From a virus: 64,000 nucleotides of DNA. A program made the translations under genes and the position numbers. The stretch is taken from IMG/VR virus record IMGVR_UViG_3300029286_000020, positions 1 through 64,000 of that record; one strand, 5' to 3'. Positions within the stretch are counted from its first letter, which is position 1, and each line of letters opens with the position of its first letter. Below, one piece after another: positions 6,952-15,412 of this stretch. The notes beneath the pieces are model-generated. The model was not told the DNA's origin. It saw nothing but the letters and a program-made list of their open reading frames with translations, and did no database searches.

Positions 6952-9930
6952 TCAAGTCGTGAAGATCTGCAAGAAGCGAAAGAACGACCCTCTTTTCAAC
7001 GTAGAGGGGTTTCCTGCGTGGATGACGCTGCATGTCACAGCGGAACTGACAGTGAACTGAATCACACCCTCTACCATCCGCACCTGATCCGAAGAGGATT
7101 GGTTCACTCCGGGAAAAGTCACTGAAACTCCTGAGAACAGCAACGGAGTCACGCTCCCGGCTACTGTGTCGCTCGTGGTGGTGTTGACGGCAGACCCTAC
7201 GGTTAGCCCGCTCGCAGCGTCGATCTTCAAGTCGACCTTGTTGGACGCTGCTCCCGTTTTGATCCCAACAATCGCTTTGAACTCGTAGGTTCCAGCCAAC
7301 AGGTTGATCACAGGTAGATGGATTGTCGCGTCTTCAATTGCCGCGTTATCTGTTTGCTTTGTGACAGCACCTTCAATTGAGACGCTCGTTCCGGCTACGA
7401 TGTTTCGGACCTTGAAGAGACTTCCGAGGTTGATAGGGCCGCTCGCCGCAGTGACGACAACGTCTCCAGATGCGATGGCTTGGATGTTGTCCGCTGCTGT
7501 AATGATGACGTCGCTTGTTCCCCCCGAGGAGATCTCAACAGTCGTGGTCGCATCAAGTTTGATTCTTTTTGCCGAAGTCACATCAATGTCAGCTGCTGCT
7601 CCTGTCGTGGTCAGGGTAACCCCGAACCCTGCAGCAGTGAGACTGATCCCATCGAAGATCGAGGCGCTGTTCGTGAGCAGCGAGATGGACCCTTCAGAAC
7701 TCAAGCGGATATCGTCGTCGGTGGGAGCAGGGGGCGCAGCGTCGCCTGCGAAGATCACGACTCCTGCACGACCAACCAGCTGCGTCGAACCGAAAGGACC
7801 AATAGCTGGGGCCGAGCCTGCGTACAGAGATAGTCCGCCATTGCTGAGGGAGCCGACGACGACGTTGCCGACAAAAGCACCGATGGTGACATCGCCGAAA
7901 CCTGTGAGAACGGCGGCGTCCCCGTTGCTGGCTTGGAGCGAGACATTGCCGAGGAGCGACCTTACCTCGACATCTCCACCGGCAGATGCCGCTCGTATCA
8001 AGATGTCCCCGGCAACAGGAGTGGGGGGCGTGCCTGTTGCCACGACAATCCCTCCCGATGCAGACCGGAGCAGTGCATCCCCTGTGGAGGCCGCGATGTC
8101 GATGTCGATCGCTTCGACGACCGCTGCAGGCAGTATAGCGGACCCGATGTTGACGGTGGTGAGGGCTGAGATCAAGAGCGCGTTCATCGGCGCGTTCGGT
8201 GGCTGCCCACCGGCGAAGATGCTGACCCCGCCCACGCCGAGTTCGCTGCCGATCATCGTGTCCCCTGTGAACACAGGCGGCAAAGCGGTGCCCGACCAAA
8301 CAAGCGCTCCGGTAGCGCCGATCAGAGATGCACTGTTGCTGAAGGACTGAATCGTGATCGGTCCGGTGTCGGTGATCACCTCGACGTACCCTGTCGTCGC
8401 CGCTTCGATGGTGACGTCACCCGACGACGTCTGCATGTAGAGCGGGGAGACGCCTGCATCGAGGGAGATCCTTCCTCCGGTCTGAAACAATCCGCCGTCG
8501 ATGCTCACCTTGGCGCTGAAAGGATTGAGCACCGTGTTGACGAGAAGGGTGTCGACAACGCGGACGTTCTTCGTGGCACGACCCAGCGTCACCTCGGTGG
8601 CGTTCACAGGACCAATTGCGATGGGCCCTGAGTTCACAGGGGCGGGGGCGTCGAGGCTGCTCGCGAAGACGGTGCCGATGTTCGTTGACCCGAGGACCGT
8701 CAAGTCCTGCTCGACGATCTCGTTTCCCTCCACGCGGAAAGTGTGGCCTGCCCCCGGCACCGAGGAGGAGAGCACCGTCTCCCCCGAGCCGTAGGTCAGA
8801 TCCGCGTACTCTGCGCCCGGGAACGCGTCCTCGTAGAGCCGGACCTTCGTGTGGTGAGACTCCCCGGAAATCTCAGGGATGGCGTCCGTGGCCGGACCGT
8901 GCTGCTCCAGCTGGAGGTCGACGTCGGCGATGTCGAAGATCGGCGCGTTGACCCCGACCGTCGTGTACGACACCGCCGAGCACTGGACGAAGACTTCTTT
9001 GACGACAGCTGCAGTGGTGGTGACTGCGGGGAGTTGGACGGTCGTGGAGTACGTCTCCCACACACCGACAACCGCCGAGTCCAGCTGCAAAGTCACAGTC
9101 GTGATTGTCACCCCAGCGGCATCCGTGATGGTCGCCGACAAGACAGGGTTCCCCACACTCGGAACGACGGAAGGGCGGAACGCGACAGTCAGGCGCAGGC
9201 GCCGGTTGGTCGGGACAGGGAGGCCGATCTTCTGAAGCAGGGTACCGCTGACGCTGCCGAGGCCAGCCGCGTTCTTTTGCGCCCGGAAGGCCAGATTGAA
9301 ACCAGACGGAGCCAGCACCGCGCTCGATGCGATGTAGGTCATCGCGGTGAGGGATGCCGAGTCCCAGAAGTCAGGGAGGCCGACGAGATCGTGAGTGAGG
9401 TACGGGGCGCCGTTGCGAACAACAGACACCATGGGCGTCGCGTCTCGGCCCCTCGACAGGAACGGAAAACTTCGGTCGTCGATGTTGATGTTCGCCGCCG
9501 GAATGAGTCCTGCCGCCGGAACAATCACCTTCGCGAGCACGCACGAAGTCGCCGGGACAGTCTCCGTCCCGAGGTCGTAGATGTTGACCGTTCCCGTCGT
9601 GTCGGCAGGGAAGGCGTAGTGAAGGTCGACGCAGACGGCGACCGTCTTGGAGGCGTAGGCGCTCAGGTCCAAGTCGATGGTTCCCGCGACATGAACGCTG
9701 ACGCTGGTGGTTGGATTGAGGTCGCTGACGGCGACGGCAGAGCTTCGACCGGATGGGTCTGTCGCAAGCTCGATGTGCAACGGGGTGCCAGACACCTGAG
9801 GGTTGAAGCCCTCGTAGACGCCCGCAGACACGATCCCCCGGAACTGCTGGTTCAGGGACTCAGAAATGTACGGCGCGCGGAAGCGAACCGTAATTTCCTG
9901 ACTGGTGAAGCTGTACCCGGAAGTTGGCAT
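6952..9930 (-). CDS. Large tail fibre/adhesin-like protein with beta repeats
   Basis: 992 residues. The N-terminal ~330 residues look like beta-sandwich attachment domains (FRAPYISESLNQQFRGIVSA). Residues ~430-830 are a long series of short imperfect repeats of the type GDVTIEA-x-GYVEVITDTG or GDVEVRSLLGNVSLQAS, each with alternating hydrophobic residues and GD/GN turns, as in beta-helical adhesins and fibres. The last ~150 residues form another beta domain that could be a trimerising tip. The gene follows the baseplate genes, the usual place for fibres. Host receptor binding is the likely role, inferred from architecture and place. Confidence 0.78.
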   Translation of the reverse strand: MPTSGYSFTSQEITVRFRAPYISESLNQQFRGIVSAGVYEGFNPQVSGTPLHIELATDPSGRSSAVAVSDLNPTTSVSVHVAGTIDLDLSAYASKTVAVCVDLHYAFPADTTGTVNIYDLGTETVPATSCVLAKVIVPAAGLIPAANINIDDRSFPFLSRGRDATPMVSVVRNGAPYLTHDLVGLPDFWDSASLTAMTYIASSAVLAPSGFNLAFRAQKNAAGLGSVSGTLLQKIGLPVPTNRRLRLTVAFRPSVVPSVGNPVLSATITDAAGVTITTVTLQLDSAVVGVWETYSTTVQLPAVTTTAAVVKEVFVQCSAVSYTTVGVNAPIFDIADVDLQLEQHGPATDAIPEISGESHHTKVRLYEDAFPGAEYADLTYGSGETVLSSSVPGAGHTFRVEGNEIVEQDLTVLGSTNIGTVFASSLDAPAPVNSGPIAIGPVNATEVTLGRATKNVRVVDTLLVNTVLNPFSAKVSIDGGLFQTGGRISLDAGVSPLYMQTSSGDVTIEAATTGYVEVITDTGPITIQSFSNSASLIGATGALVWSGTALPPVFTGDTMIGSELGVGGVSIFAGGQPPNAPMNALLISALTTVNIGSAILPAAVVEAIDIDIAASTGDALLRSASGGIVVATGTPPTPVAGDILIRAASAGGDVEVRSLLGNVSLQASNGDAAVLTGFGDVTIGAFVGNVVVGSLSNGGLSLYAGSAPAIGPFGSTQLVGRAGVVIFAGDAAPPAPTDDDIRLSSEGSISLLTNSASIFDGISLTAAGFGVTLTTTGAAADIDVTSAKRIKLDATTTVEISSGGTSDVIITAADNIQAIASGDVVVTAASGPINLGSLFKVRNIVAGTSVSIEGAVTKQTDNAAIEDATIHLPVINLLAGTYEFKAIVGIKTGAASNKVDLKIDAASGLTVGSAVNTTTSDTVAGSVTPLLFSGVSVTFPGVNQSSSDQVRMVEGVIQFTVSSAVTCSVIHAGNPSTLKRGSFFRFLQIFTT

Positions 9931-9966
9931 GGAGAACTCGTACCTTGGAGAGCCAAGGAGGGAAAG

Positions 9967-12771
9967 TCACGGGAGGAGGACGTAGATAGGGGCAGCGTTC
10001 GCAGGCAGGGTGTCGTCGATGAGGCGGGTCACGCGCTCGAAGGCTTGGTCGTTCGCCAAAGCTCCTTCCGAGAGCAGCTTGGCGGTCTTGGTGAGTTCGA
10101 CGATCACCCGGTAGATCGCGCAGATGTTGCAGTCGAGGACGATGTTGCAGATGTAGGTGAAGGCCACCGGCCCTACGACCGGAGGGACCGTTGACTGCGT
10201 CGTGACCGTGTAGACGGCGTTCGGGTAGGTCGTCGCGATCTGCGGGACCGCATCCAAGTCGACGTAAGGGACGAGCACGGGCGCCCCGAGGGAGACGAGC
10301 GTGGGTGGAGCATCGAGGAAACGAATGTTCCCAGCGCTGTCAGTGAACTTCCAGTCCCCTCCGGTGTAGACCGAGATGTCGTCACCTACGATGGTCAACG
10401 TGTGGACGTTGAGCACCGAGGAGATGCTGAGAATCACCGATCCGCCCGAGGCTGACAAGGCATCCGGATTCACTGCGGTGGAACCAACGATGATGGGCTC
10501 AACGTCGCACATGACGTCGATGCCGGGACGATTGAACGCCGTCCGAAGCAGGATGTCAGCCATGACCGCGACGTAGTCGAGGTCGACATCGTCCATCCGA
10601 GGGAAGGTCGGAACAACAGTCGTGAAAAGTTGCCCAATAGACGAAGTCAGCAGCCCGTTGTTGGGCTCGACGTAGTTCCAGTTTTCAATCGGCCCGAGGT
10701 TGGCCCCTATGGATGGCTGGAGGAGGCGAACCACTGTGGGCGAGATGACCGACCCGATGATCCAGAAGTTGTCGTTCACCGGGGCAACAGAGGCGGAGTT
10801 CCCCGTGTTGAGCACGCGACCGACGTCTGAGGCCACGAAGCTCTGGGTCGGATCGCTGAATTCAGCGAAGCCCGCGTTGTTCGTGATGGTACCTGCGACC
10901 CGACTGCGGCCCGGATCGCCGACGTAGATGTAGTTGAAACCCGCCGATGTCGACGTCCCCGGAGCTGCGACCACAGTGAAGAGCGGCAACACGTTGGCGT
11001 CAAAGCCAGACAGGTGAGCGACGTCGATGACCGACGCAGCGGTTCCCTTCACTGCGATCCACTGGGAGACCTGCCTCACCCAAGCACGCTGGCGGTCGTC
11101 AACCTGTTGGGTGTCCACCTCGATGCCGAAGTCCCGCGCGAAGATGTCGAGCAGGGCCTGTGCGTGGACCTGTACCTCGCAGTCGAGCGGGTTCAGACGG
11201 GTCGGGTCCGGTCGGATGATTGGAGCGGAACGGATCTCCCAGTAGCAGATCGCTGGGTCCGCTCGGAGGAAGGCTTTCACGAAGGCCCGGTCTCCGGCGG
11301 AGTTCACCCCAACGATCTCGTAGCAGCCGTCGTTGCCGAGGGAGGAGCCGTGGATCGATAACAGTTTTCCGATGTCCGTAGGCTCGAACGACGCCGCTGG
11401 GGAGAAAACCCGAGTGGTCGTCGGAGTCGGGTGCAGCGGGTCGGGGCCCGAGTTCGGCAAGACTTCGAGGTCGAAGTTCTCGTTGCTGACCACCCCGAGG
11501 GGCAGCCCGCCCCTCAGCGTGATGCGCGCGAACGGACGGACGGCCCAGAAGAACGGCCCGTCGGTCTCTGGGAGGCGAAGTCCTTTGATGGGGGCCCGGT
11601 CGAACGCGGCCACGGTCGTCTCCACACCGGGAGTGACGGTGCGGTACACCTCGACGTACTTCACGATGGTCGGGTTCAGCCCGATCGCCGTGACGATGTC
11701 AGAGGGGATCGTCGTGATGTTCGACCCTGCATCGGTAGCCAACCGCACCGTGATGTCGAAGCGCTCTTGAGAGATGGCGTCCGACTGGAACGAGACGACA
11801 AGTGGGAGGTTCGGAAGCGCCTCGTAGGTGTGCTGGATGGTGACCAGCCGGTCGGCGGTGGTGCGGTAGGCGTAGGTGATCTTCCCGAAGGGGTCTTTGA
11901 GAGCCCCGGGAACGACAAGGCGCCCGACGACAGCACGTCCCGCCTCGACATCGCCGATCTCGGTAAGCACCGACGCCCCATCCGAAAGGGGGCCGAGGAA
12001 GATCAACTTCCCGATGTCCGTCTGCGTGAACACGTAGGACGGAGAGCCGACGGTGCCTGCGGTATCAACCTCTCCGTCGTTGAATTCGCGCTCGTTGAGC
12101 TGCTGGTTGTTGAGGACAGACTGGTAGTACATCTGGCGCGTCAGCACGGAGAACTGCTTCGCGCCGTCGAACACCTGCCAGCCGATCTCCACGAGACGGG
12201 GGTCGCCACCCCGAATCTCGATCTCGACCTCGTCGACAGGAATCTCGACCGCCGGGCGCATCTCCCAGCGCACCGGCCCGGCGTCCACAGCGATCAGAGG
12301 GTCGGTGAAGACTTCCTTCTCGTTGATGAATCCCGAGATGGTGAATGTCTGCTGGTTGTTCGTCTGAACTGACGACCGTCTGATTATGATCTGTTTGCCG
12401 ATATCCGCAGGGGAGAAGCGGGTGGTTCGGTCCTGCGCCGTGAAGGTGCCGGACGAGAAAACGCGGGCCTGTGCCCCTGTCTGCTCGATCGCCCCTGTGG
12501 GGATGATCTGCTTCCCGAGCGTGAGGAACTCGAAGTCCGACCACGCCGTCCGCACGAGAAAAGGGTCGCGGAGGTCACCAAACTGGCGGATGTGCTCGCG
12601 AAGGTTGTCGAAGGACGGGAACAGCCCCTCCTGAAGACGCTCCAGCAGGCGACCGTTGTCGGCGTCAACCTTCTGATAGACCTGCGGAATCGTGTCGAAG
12701 AGGACGTTGCGCGCCCAATCCGCCTGCCCTGTAGGGCTCTGTCCAAAAGGTCCACTTCCGAATCCACCCAC
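9967..12771 (-). CDS. Large baseplate/tail protein, gpI-like position
   Basis: 934 residues; GTG start with GGAGG six bases upstream. It begins with a Gly-rich stretch (MGGFGSGPFGQSP) and a helical part (YQKVDADNGRLLERLQEGLF) resembling the start of tail protein I family members, then long beta-rich regions. Near residues 600-640 QRAWVRQVSQWIAVKGTAAS followed by DVAHLSGFDANV recalls the gpI pattern in which a flexible gpJ partner binds. In gene order it follows the gpJ-like and fibre-like genes. I am confident it is virion, less so of the gpI equivalence. Confidence 0.68.
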   Translation of the reverse strand: MGGFGSGPFGQSPTGQADWARNVLFDTIPQVYQKVDADNGRLLERLQEGLFPSFDNLREHIRQFGDLRDPFLVRTAWSDFEFLTLGKQIIPTGAIEQTGAQARVFSSGTFTAQDRTTRFSPADIGKQIIIRRSSVQTNNQQTFTISGFINEKEVFTDPLIAVDAGPVRWEMRPAVEIPVDEVEIEIRGGDPRLVEIGWQVFDGAKQFSVLTRQMYYQSVLNNQQLNEREFNDGEVDTAGTVGSPSYVFTQTDIGKLIFLGPLSDGASVLTEIGDVEAGRAVVGRLVVPGALKDPFGKITYAYRTTADRLVTIQHTYEALPNLPLVVSFQSDAISQERFDITVRLATDAGSNITTIPSDIVTAIGLNPTIVKYVEVYRTVTPGVETTVAAFDRAPIKGLRLPETDGPFFWAVRPFARITLRGGLPLGVVSNENFDLEVLPNSGPDPLHPTPTTTRVFSPAASFEPTDIGKLLSIHGSSLGNDGCYEIVGVNSAGDRAFVKAFLRADPAICYWEIRSAPIIRPDPTRLNPLDCEVQVHAQALLDIFARDFGIEVDTQQVDDRQRAWVRQVSQWIAVKGTAASVIDVAHLSGFDANVLPLFTVVAAPGTSTSAGFNYIYVGDPGRSRVAGTITNNAGFAEFSDPTQSFVASDVGRVLNTGNSASVAPVNDNFWIIGSVISPTVVRLLQPSIGANLGPIENWNYVEPNNGLLTSSIGQLFTTVVPTFPRMDDVDLDYVAVMADILLRTAFNRPGIDVMCDVEPIIVGSTAVNPDALSASGGSVILSISSVLNVHTLTIVGDDISVYTGGDWKFTDSAGNIRFLDAPPTLVSLGAPVLVPYVDLDAVPQIATTYPNAVYTVTTQSTVPPVVGPVAFTYICNIVLDCNICAIYRVIVELTKTAKLLSEGALANDQAFERVTRLIDDTLPANAAPIYVLLP

Positions 12772-12830
12772 TGCAAACCTCCATCGGATCCGAAGTACCC
12801 TACTACCGAGCGTTCCTCTGGACTACTGCG

Positions 12831-12844
12831 GGTCCGTATGGTCC
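12831..12844. repeat. Dispersed palindrome GGTCCGTATGGTCC
   Basis: Family member in the 79-base spacer between the 125-residue gene (stop at 12851) and the 934-residue baseplate gene (start 12771). The rest of the spacer shows no gene. Confidence 0.75.
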
Positions 12845-12850
12845 TCAAAA

Positions 12851-13228
12851 TCAGAGAGGCAGGAAGGTCACACCGGGTTGAACGACAAAGGAGCTGCGGG
12901 GGACGACGTTGTACCGCTCTGAGGACGCTGTGATGAGCCAGACGTCGAACGCGAGCGTGCAGGGCGCGATGCCCTGCGTGTCCGCCGGAACGAAGTAGAA
13001 CTCAGCGATTCCTTGACGCGGGATCGTGATGGCCGCTTCACTGGGGACGTTCGACCGCTTCTGGATTGTGGGCAGGTCGTCGCTCAGGGCCTGTTTGACC
13101 GTGAGGATCACTCGACCCCCCGTGATGTCGTAGGGCGTGCCGTCCGGCTTTGTGACGGCCATCTGGAGCTTCTTGGTCGTGCCCCGGATGATCGTCAGGC
13201 TGTTCGCAGGGAGAAGCAGCGGCTGCAT
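12851..13228 (-). CDS. BppU-like small baseplate/structural protein
   Basis: 125 residues, ATG with GGAG five bases upstream. The pattern SLTIIRGTTKKLQMAVTKPDGTPYDITG, with later ITIPRQGIAEFYFVPADTQG and a DVWLI motif, matches the small Ig-like domain found in baseplate upper proteins and in related small phage proteins. Such domains help attach fibres to the baseplate. Its place next to the large baseplate gene agrees. The family match is by recognised pattern only. Confidence 0.65.
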   Translation of the reverse strand: MQPLLLPANSLTIIRGTTKKLQMAVTKPDGTPYDITGGRVILTVKQALSDDLPTIQKRSNVPSEAAITIPRQGIAEFYFVPADTQGIAPCTLAFDVWLITASSERYNVVPRSSFVVQPGVTFLPL

Positions 13229-13243
13229 GGAGGCTCCAGTCAG

Positions 13244-13564
13244 TCACTTCTCGCGAGGAACCCACCCCTCGGCGAGCTGGGAAATGACATCCACAACGTA
13301 GCAGAATCCTGCCGAAGCGAACGCCCAGATTGCTGCAGGACCGAAGGTGGCTGCCAACGCTTCAGGAAGAGGCATCGAGGGGCTCACGGGCAGCCCATAG
13401 ATGACCCGAGCCAAGAGCCACCCGAGCCAACCTGCGTGAAATCCCGTGCAGTACGAGCACGAGAGCATCCGGTCGAAGAAGTTCACCTTGCGGAGCACGT
13501 CGACCTTGTTCATCAAGCCGAAGCACAGGCCGTAGCAGAGCAACAGGTCGATCAGAGCAGGCAT
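13244..13564 (-). CDS. Small membrane protein, DUF1360-like
   Basis: 106 residues with the ATG overlapping the upstream stop as TGATG. Two or three hydrophobic segments (residues ~2-18, ~43-58, ~70-92) and the motif FFDRMLSCSYCTGFHAGWLG in the first half match the DUF1360 type of small membrane protein found in some phages. CSYC could bind a metal. Membrane location is supported by hydropathy; a lysis or holin-like role is possible but cannot be shown from this. Confidence 0.72.
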   Translation of the reverse strand: MPALIDLLLCYGLCFGLMNKVDVLRKVNFFDRMLSCSYCTGFHAGWLGWLLARVIYGLPVSPSMPLPEALAATFGPAAIWAFASAGFCYVVDVISQLAEGWVPREK

Positions 13565-13926
13565 CAGAGCTTCTCCTCGGAAACAGTTTTCTTCCGCCGG
13601 GACGTTCCGGCGGGGGCAGCCCGCCGGGAAGTCGCCGCCGGAGCGACACGGCTGGTGTCGATGGGGACCAACCGACAGCAGGCCGTAGCCGCGCTCTTGG
13701 CAAAGATCTCGACGGTGTCAGGCTGGTCGTCGCCGTCGCAGTCGAAGCCGAGATGCAGCTTGTGCGTGTTGAGGGCCGCGAAGATCAGGTCGCGTTCCTC
13801 CTTCATGGAGTCGGAGATGTTCACCAAGCCATGCTGCCGCAGGATCTCAACCTGCAGCAGCCGCCTGACGGCTTCTCCGAGGCCCATCTCCATAGTTTTT
13901 GAGACGTGCTTCTCGGTGTCGGTCAC
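13564..13926 (-). CDS. Hypothetical protein (120 aa) with basic Ser/Ala tail
   Basis: GTG start with AGGT five bases upstream; ends in a TGATG overlap with the membrane protein gene. Residues 1-60 are helical (GLGEAVRRLLQVEILRQHGL), residues ~60-75 contain a calcium-loop-like segment DCDGDDQPDTVEI, and the C-terminus is an Ala/Ser/Arg/Lys-rich tail ending in KKTVSEEKL. No family recognised. Coupling suggests it functions with the membrane protein downstream. Confidence 0.65.
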   Translation of the reverse strand: MTDTEKHVSKTMEMGLGEAVRRLLQVEILRQHGLVNISDSMKEERDLIFAALNTHKLHLGFDCDGDDQPDTVEIFAKSAATACCRLVPIDTSRVAPAATSRRAAPAGTSRRKKTVSEEKL

Positions 13927-13932
13927 TGAAAC

Positions 13933-14283
13933 CTACTTTGTTCGAGTGAAGCTGCGGAATTCGTTGTTGTAGCTGTAGATGAAGTCGCCGTTGAAGTTCA
14001 GGCCGGTGGCGATGCCTGCGGCCTTGATGGCCTCCTCGAACTGCTTGCGAGCGGCTTGAACATTTGCTTGGAGCAGGATCGACTCTTGGTGAGCCTTCTC
14101 CGTGTGAGCGCCGAGGTTCAGGAGAAGCTGGTGCAGCTGCCGTTCGGTGGGGAGGATGAGGTCCAGCTGGGCTTGGTCGACCGGAGTCGACTCACCAACG
14201 GCGAGGGTGATCGCCTTGGGTGGGTTGGTGACGGTCTCGGTGGCTTCAGAGACTTCGGGGGCGATGGGAGTTTCAGACAACAT
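13933..14283 (-). CDS. Hypothetical coiled-coil protein (116 aa)
   Basis: ATG at 14283 with GGAG five bases upstream is preferred over an upstream in-frame start with no ribosome site. Residues ~50-105 are a long helix rich in Gln/Leu/Ala (ERQLHQLLLNLGAHTEKAHQ), likely coiled coil, and the C-terminus has NFNGDFIYSYNNEFRSF. It lies between the collar-like fibre gene and the small membrane gene, so a tail or lysis accessory role is possible. Not recognised. Confidence 0.62.
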   Translation of the reverse strand: MLSETPIAPEVSEATETVTNPPKAITLAVGESTPVDQAQLDLILPTERQLHQLLLNLGAHTEKAHQESILLQANVQAARKQFEEAIKAAGIATGLNFNGDFIYSYNNEFRSFTRTK

Positions 14284-14336
14284 GTGATCTCCAGCAGAGG
14301 GGTGCGTGTCCATACCAGACTACGCCTAAGTCAACA

Positions 14337-15392
14337 TCACACAATCGTAGTCCCCTTGATCGACAAGGCAACCGAAGCAGTGAGGAACAAGGGGCTGCTG
14401 TACGCAGAGGCGTCATCGACGATGCCGACTTCGGTCACGACGGTACCCGGTGCGAAGCCGGTGACGTTATTCGTGAGCTTCCCTGAGGTGAGAGAGACGT
14501 AGACCGGGTCGCCTGCGGCCAAGGTCAGTCCAGCAATGAAGTTCGCAGTTGCGTAGCTGGCGATCGGTTGCACCTTCCCGACCCCGGGCCCACCTACGGT
14601 GTGGACGATTCCGACTGCGCGTGCGGTTCCAATCACCGTTGCGTTCGCGGACGAGGCGACGCCGTTCCCTGAAATTCTTGCAACGTCTCCAAGAGTCAGG
14701 AGCGACGTGTCGAGCGTCAGCAGAGTGGTTCCTCCGCCTGCGGAAGGTGCAGAAACCCATGCCGCACCTGTGGAGGTGAGCACGTTCCCCCCGGCACCGG
14801 GCACCGCCAAGCCTGTCCCTCCGTTCGCAACAGGCACGATGCCTGTCAGCGAGATAACCGGCGAGGCGCCACCGCTTGAATTGATAGGAGCCAAGGCCGT
14901 GACAGCGGTCACACCACCACCTCCGCCCGGGGCGTCGATGATGGGCAGTGCGTCACCGTCGTTCAGCACTTGGCCGTTGCGCCAGTACAGTTTGTTCTGA
15001 CGCCGTCGGAAAAGAACGAAGGTGCTGTCGACCTCAGACGGAGGCAGCACGTCCGCCGACGCGAGAACAAGGGTGACAGGGGCTTGCGGGGATGGCTGGA
15101 AAAGGACGTACCCGAGCGCACCGTCGTTCACGACCGTCGTCAGGTTCCCTGCGGGGATGGTCTCCGCATAGCCAGACTGCGAGGAGTTCAGGACGATGGG
15201 CAGCGCCCACGTCACAGTGTTGAGGGTCGCGTCCCATGAGATGACCCCGCCGCCCGACAGGATGATGTTCTTCTCGTCGTGCAGCGCGAAGACCGAGGCG
15301 TCCTCAGCCCGAACCATGTCCTCAAAAGACGAGTACCAAGGATCCTCGCCATCGCGAGGATACGGCCACTGCATGCGAGGACTGGTGGACAT
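14337..15392 (-). CDS. Tail fibre/collar-like protein
   Basis: 351 residues. An N-terminal segment with QWPYPRDGEDPWYSSFEDMV is followed by beta strands, a Gly-rich hinge (APGGGGGVTAVT near residue 150) and the motif VPVANGGTGLAVPGAGGNVL, the NGGTG signature common in phage tail fibres. The C-terminal ~120 residues (SGNGVASSANATVIGTARAV then GLTLAAGDPVYVSLTSG) look like a beta fibre domain. It immediately follows the gpJ-like baseplate gene, the usual fibre position. No strong ribosome site is seen at the chosen ATG. Confidence 0.75.
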   Translation of the reverse strand: MSTSPRMQWPYPRDGEDPWYSSFEDMVRAEDASVFALHDEKNIILSGGGVISWDATLNTVTWALPIVLNSSQSGYAETIPAGNLTTVVNDGALGYVLFQPSPQAPVTLVLASADVLPPSEVDSTFVLFRRRQNKLYWRNGQVLNDGDALPIIDAPGGGGGVTAVTALAPINSSGGASPVISLTGIVPVANGGTGLAVPGAGGNVLTSTGAAWVSAPSAGGGTTLLTLDTSLLTLGDVARISGNGVASSANATVIGTARAVGIVHTVGGPGVGKVQPIASYATANFIAGLTLAAGDPVYVSLTSGKLTNNVTGFAPGTVVTEVGIVDDASAYSSPLFLTASVALSIKGTTIV

Positions 15393-15412
15393 GCGATGCT
15401 CGTTTCGGTCGC

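Noticed and set aside
8743-10194. Plus-strand open frame of 483 codons
   Set aside because: Antisense to the fibre and baseplate genes, with very high Arg/Asp and no domain pattern.
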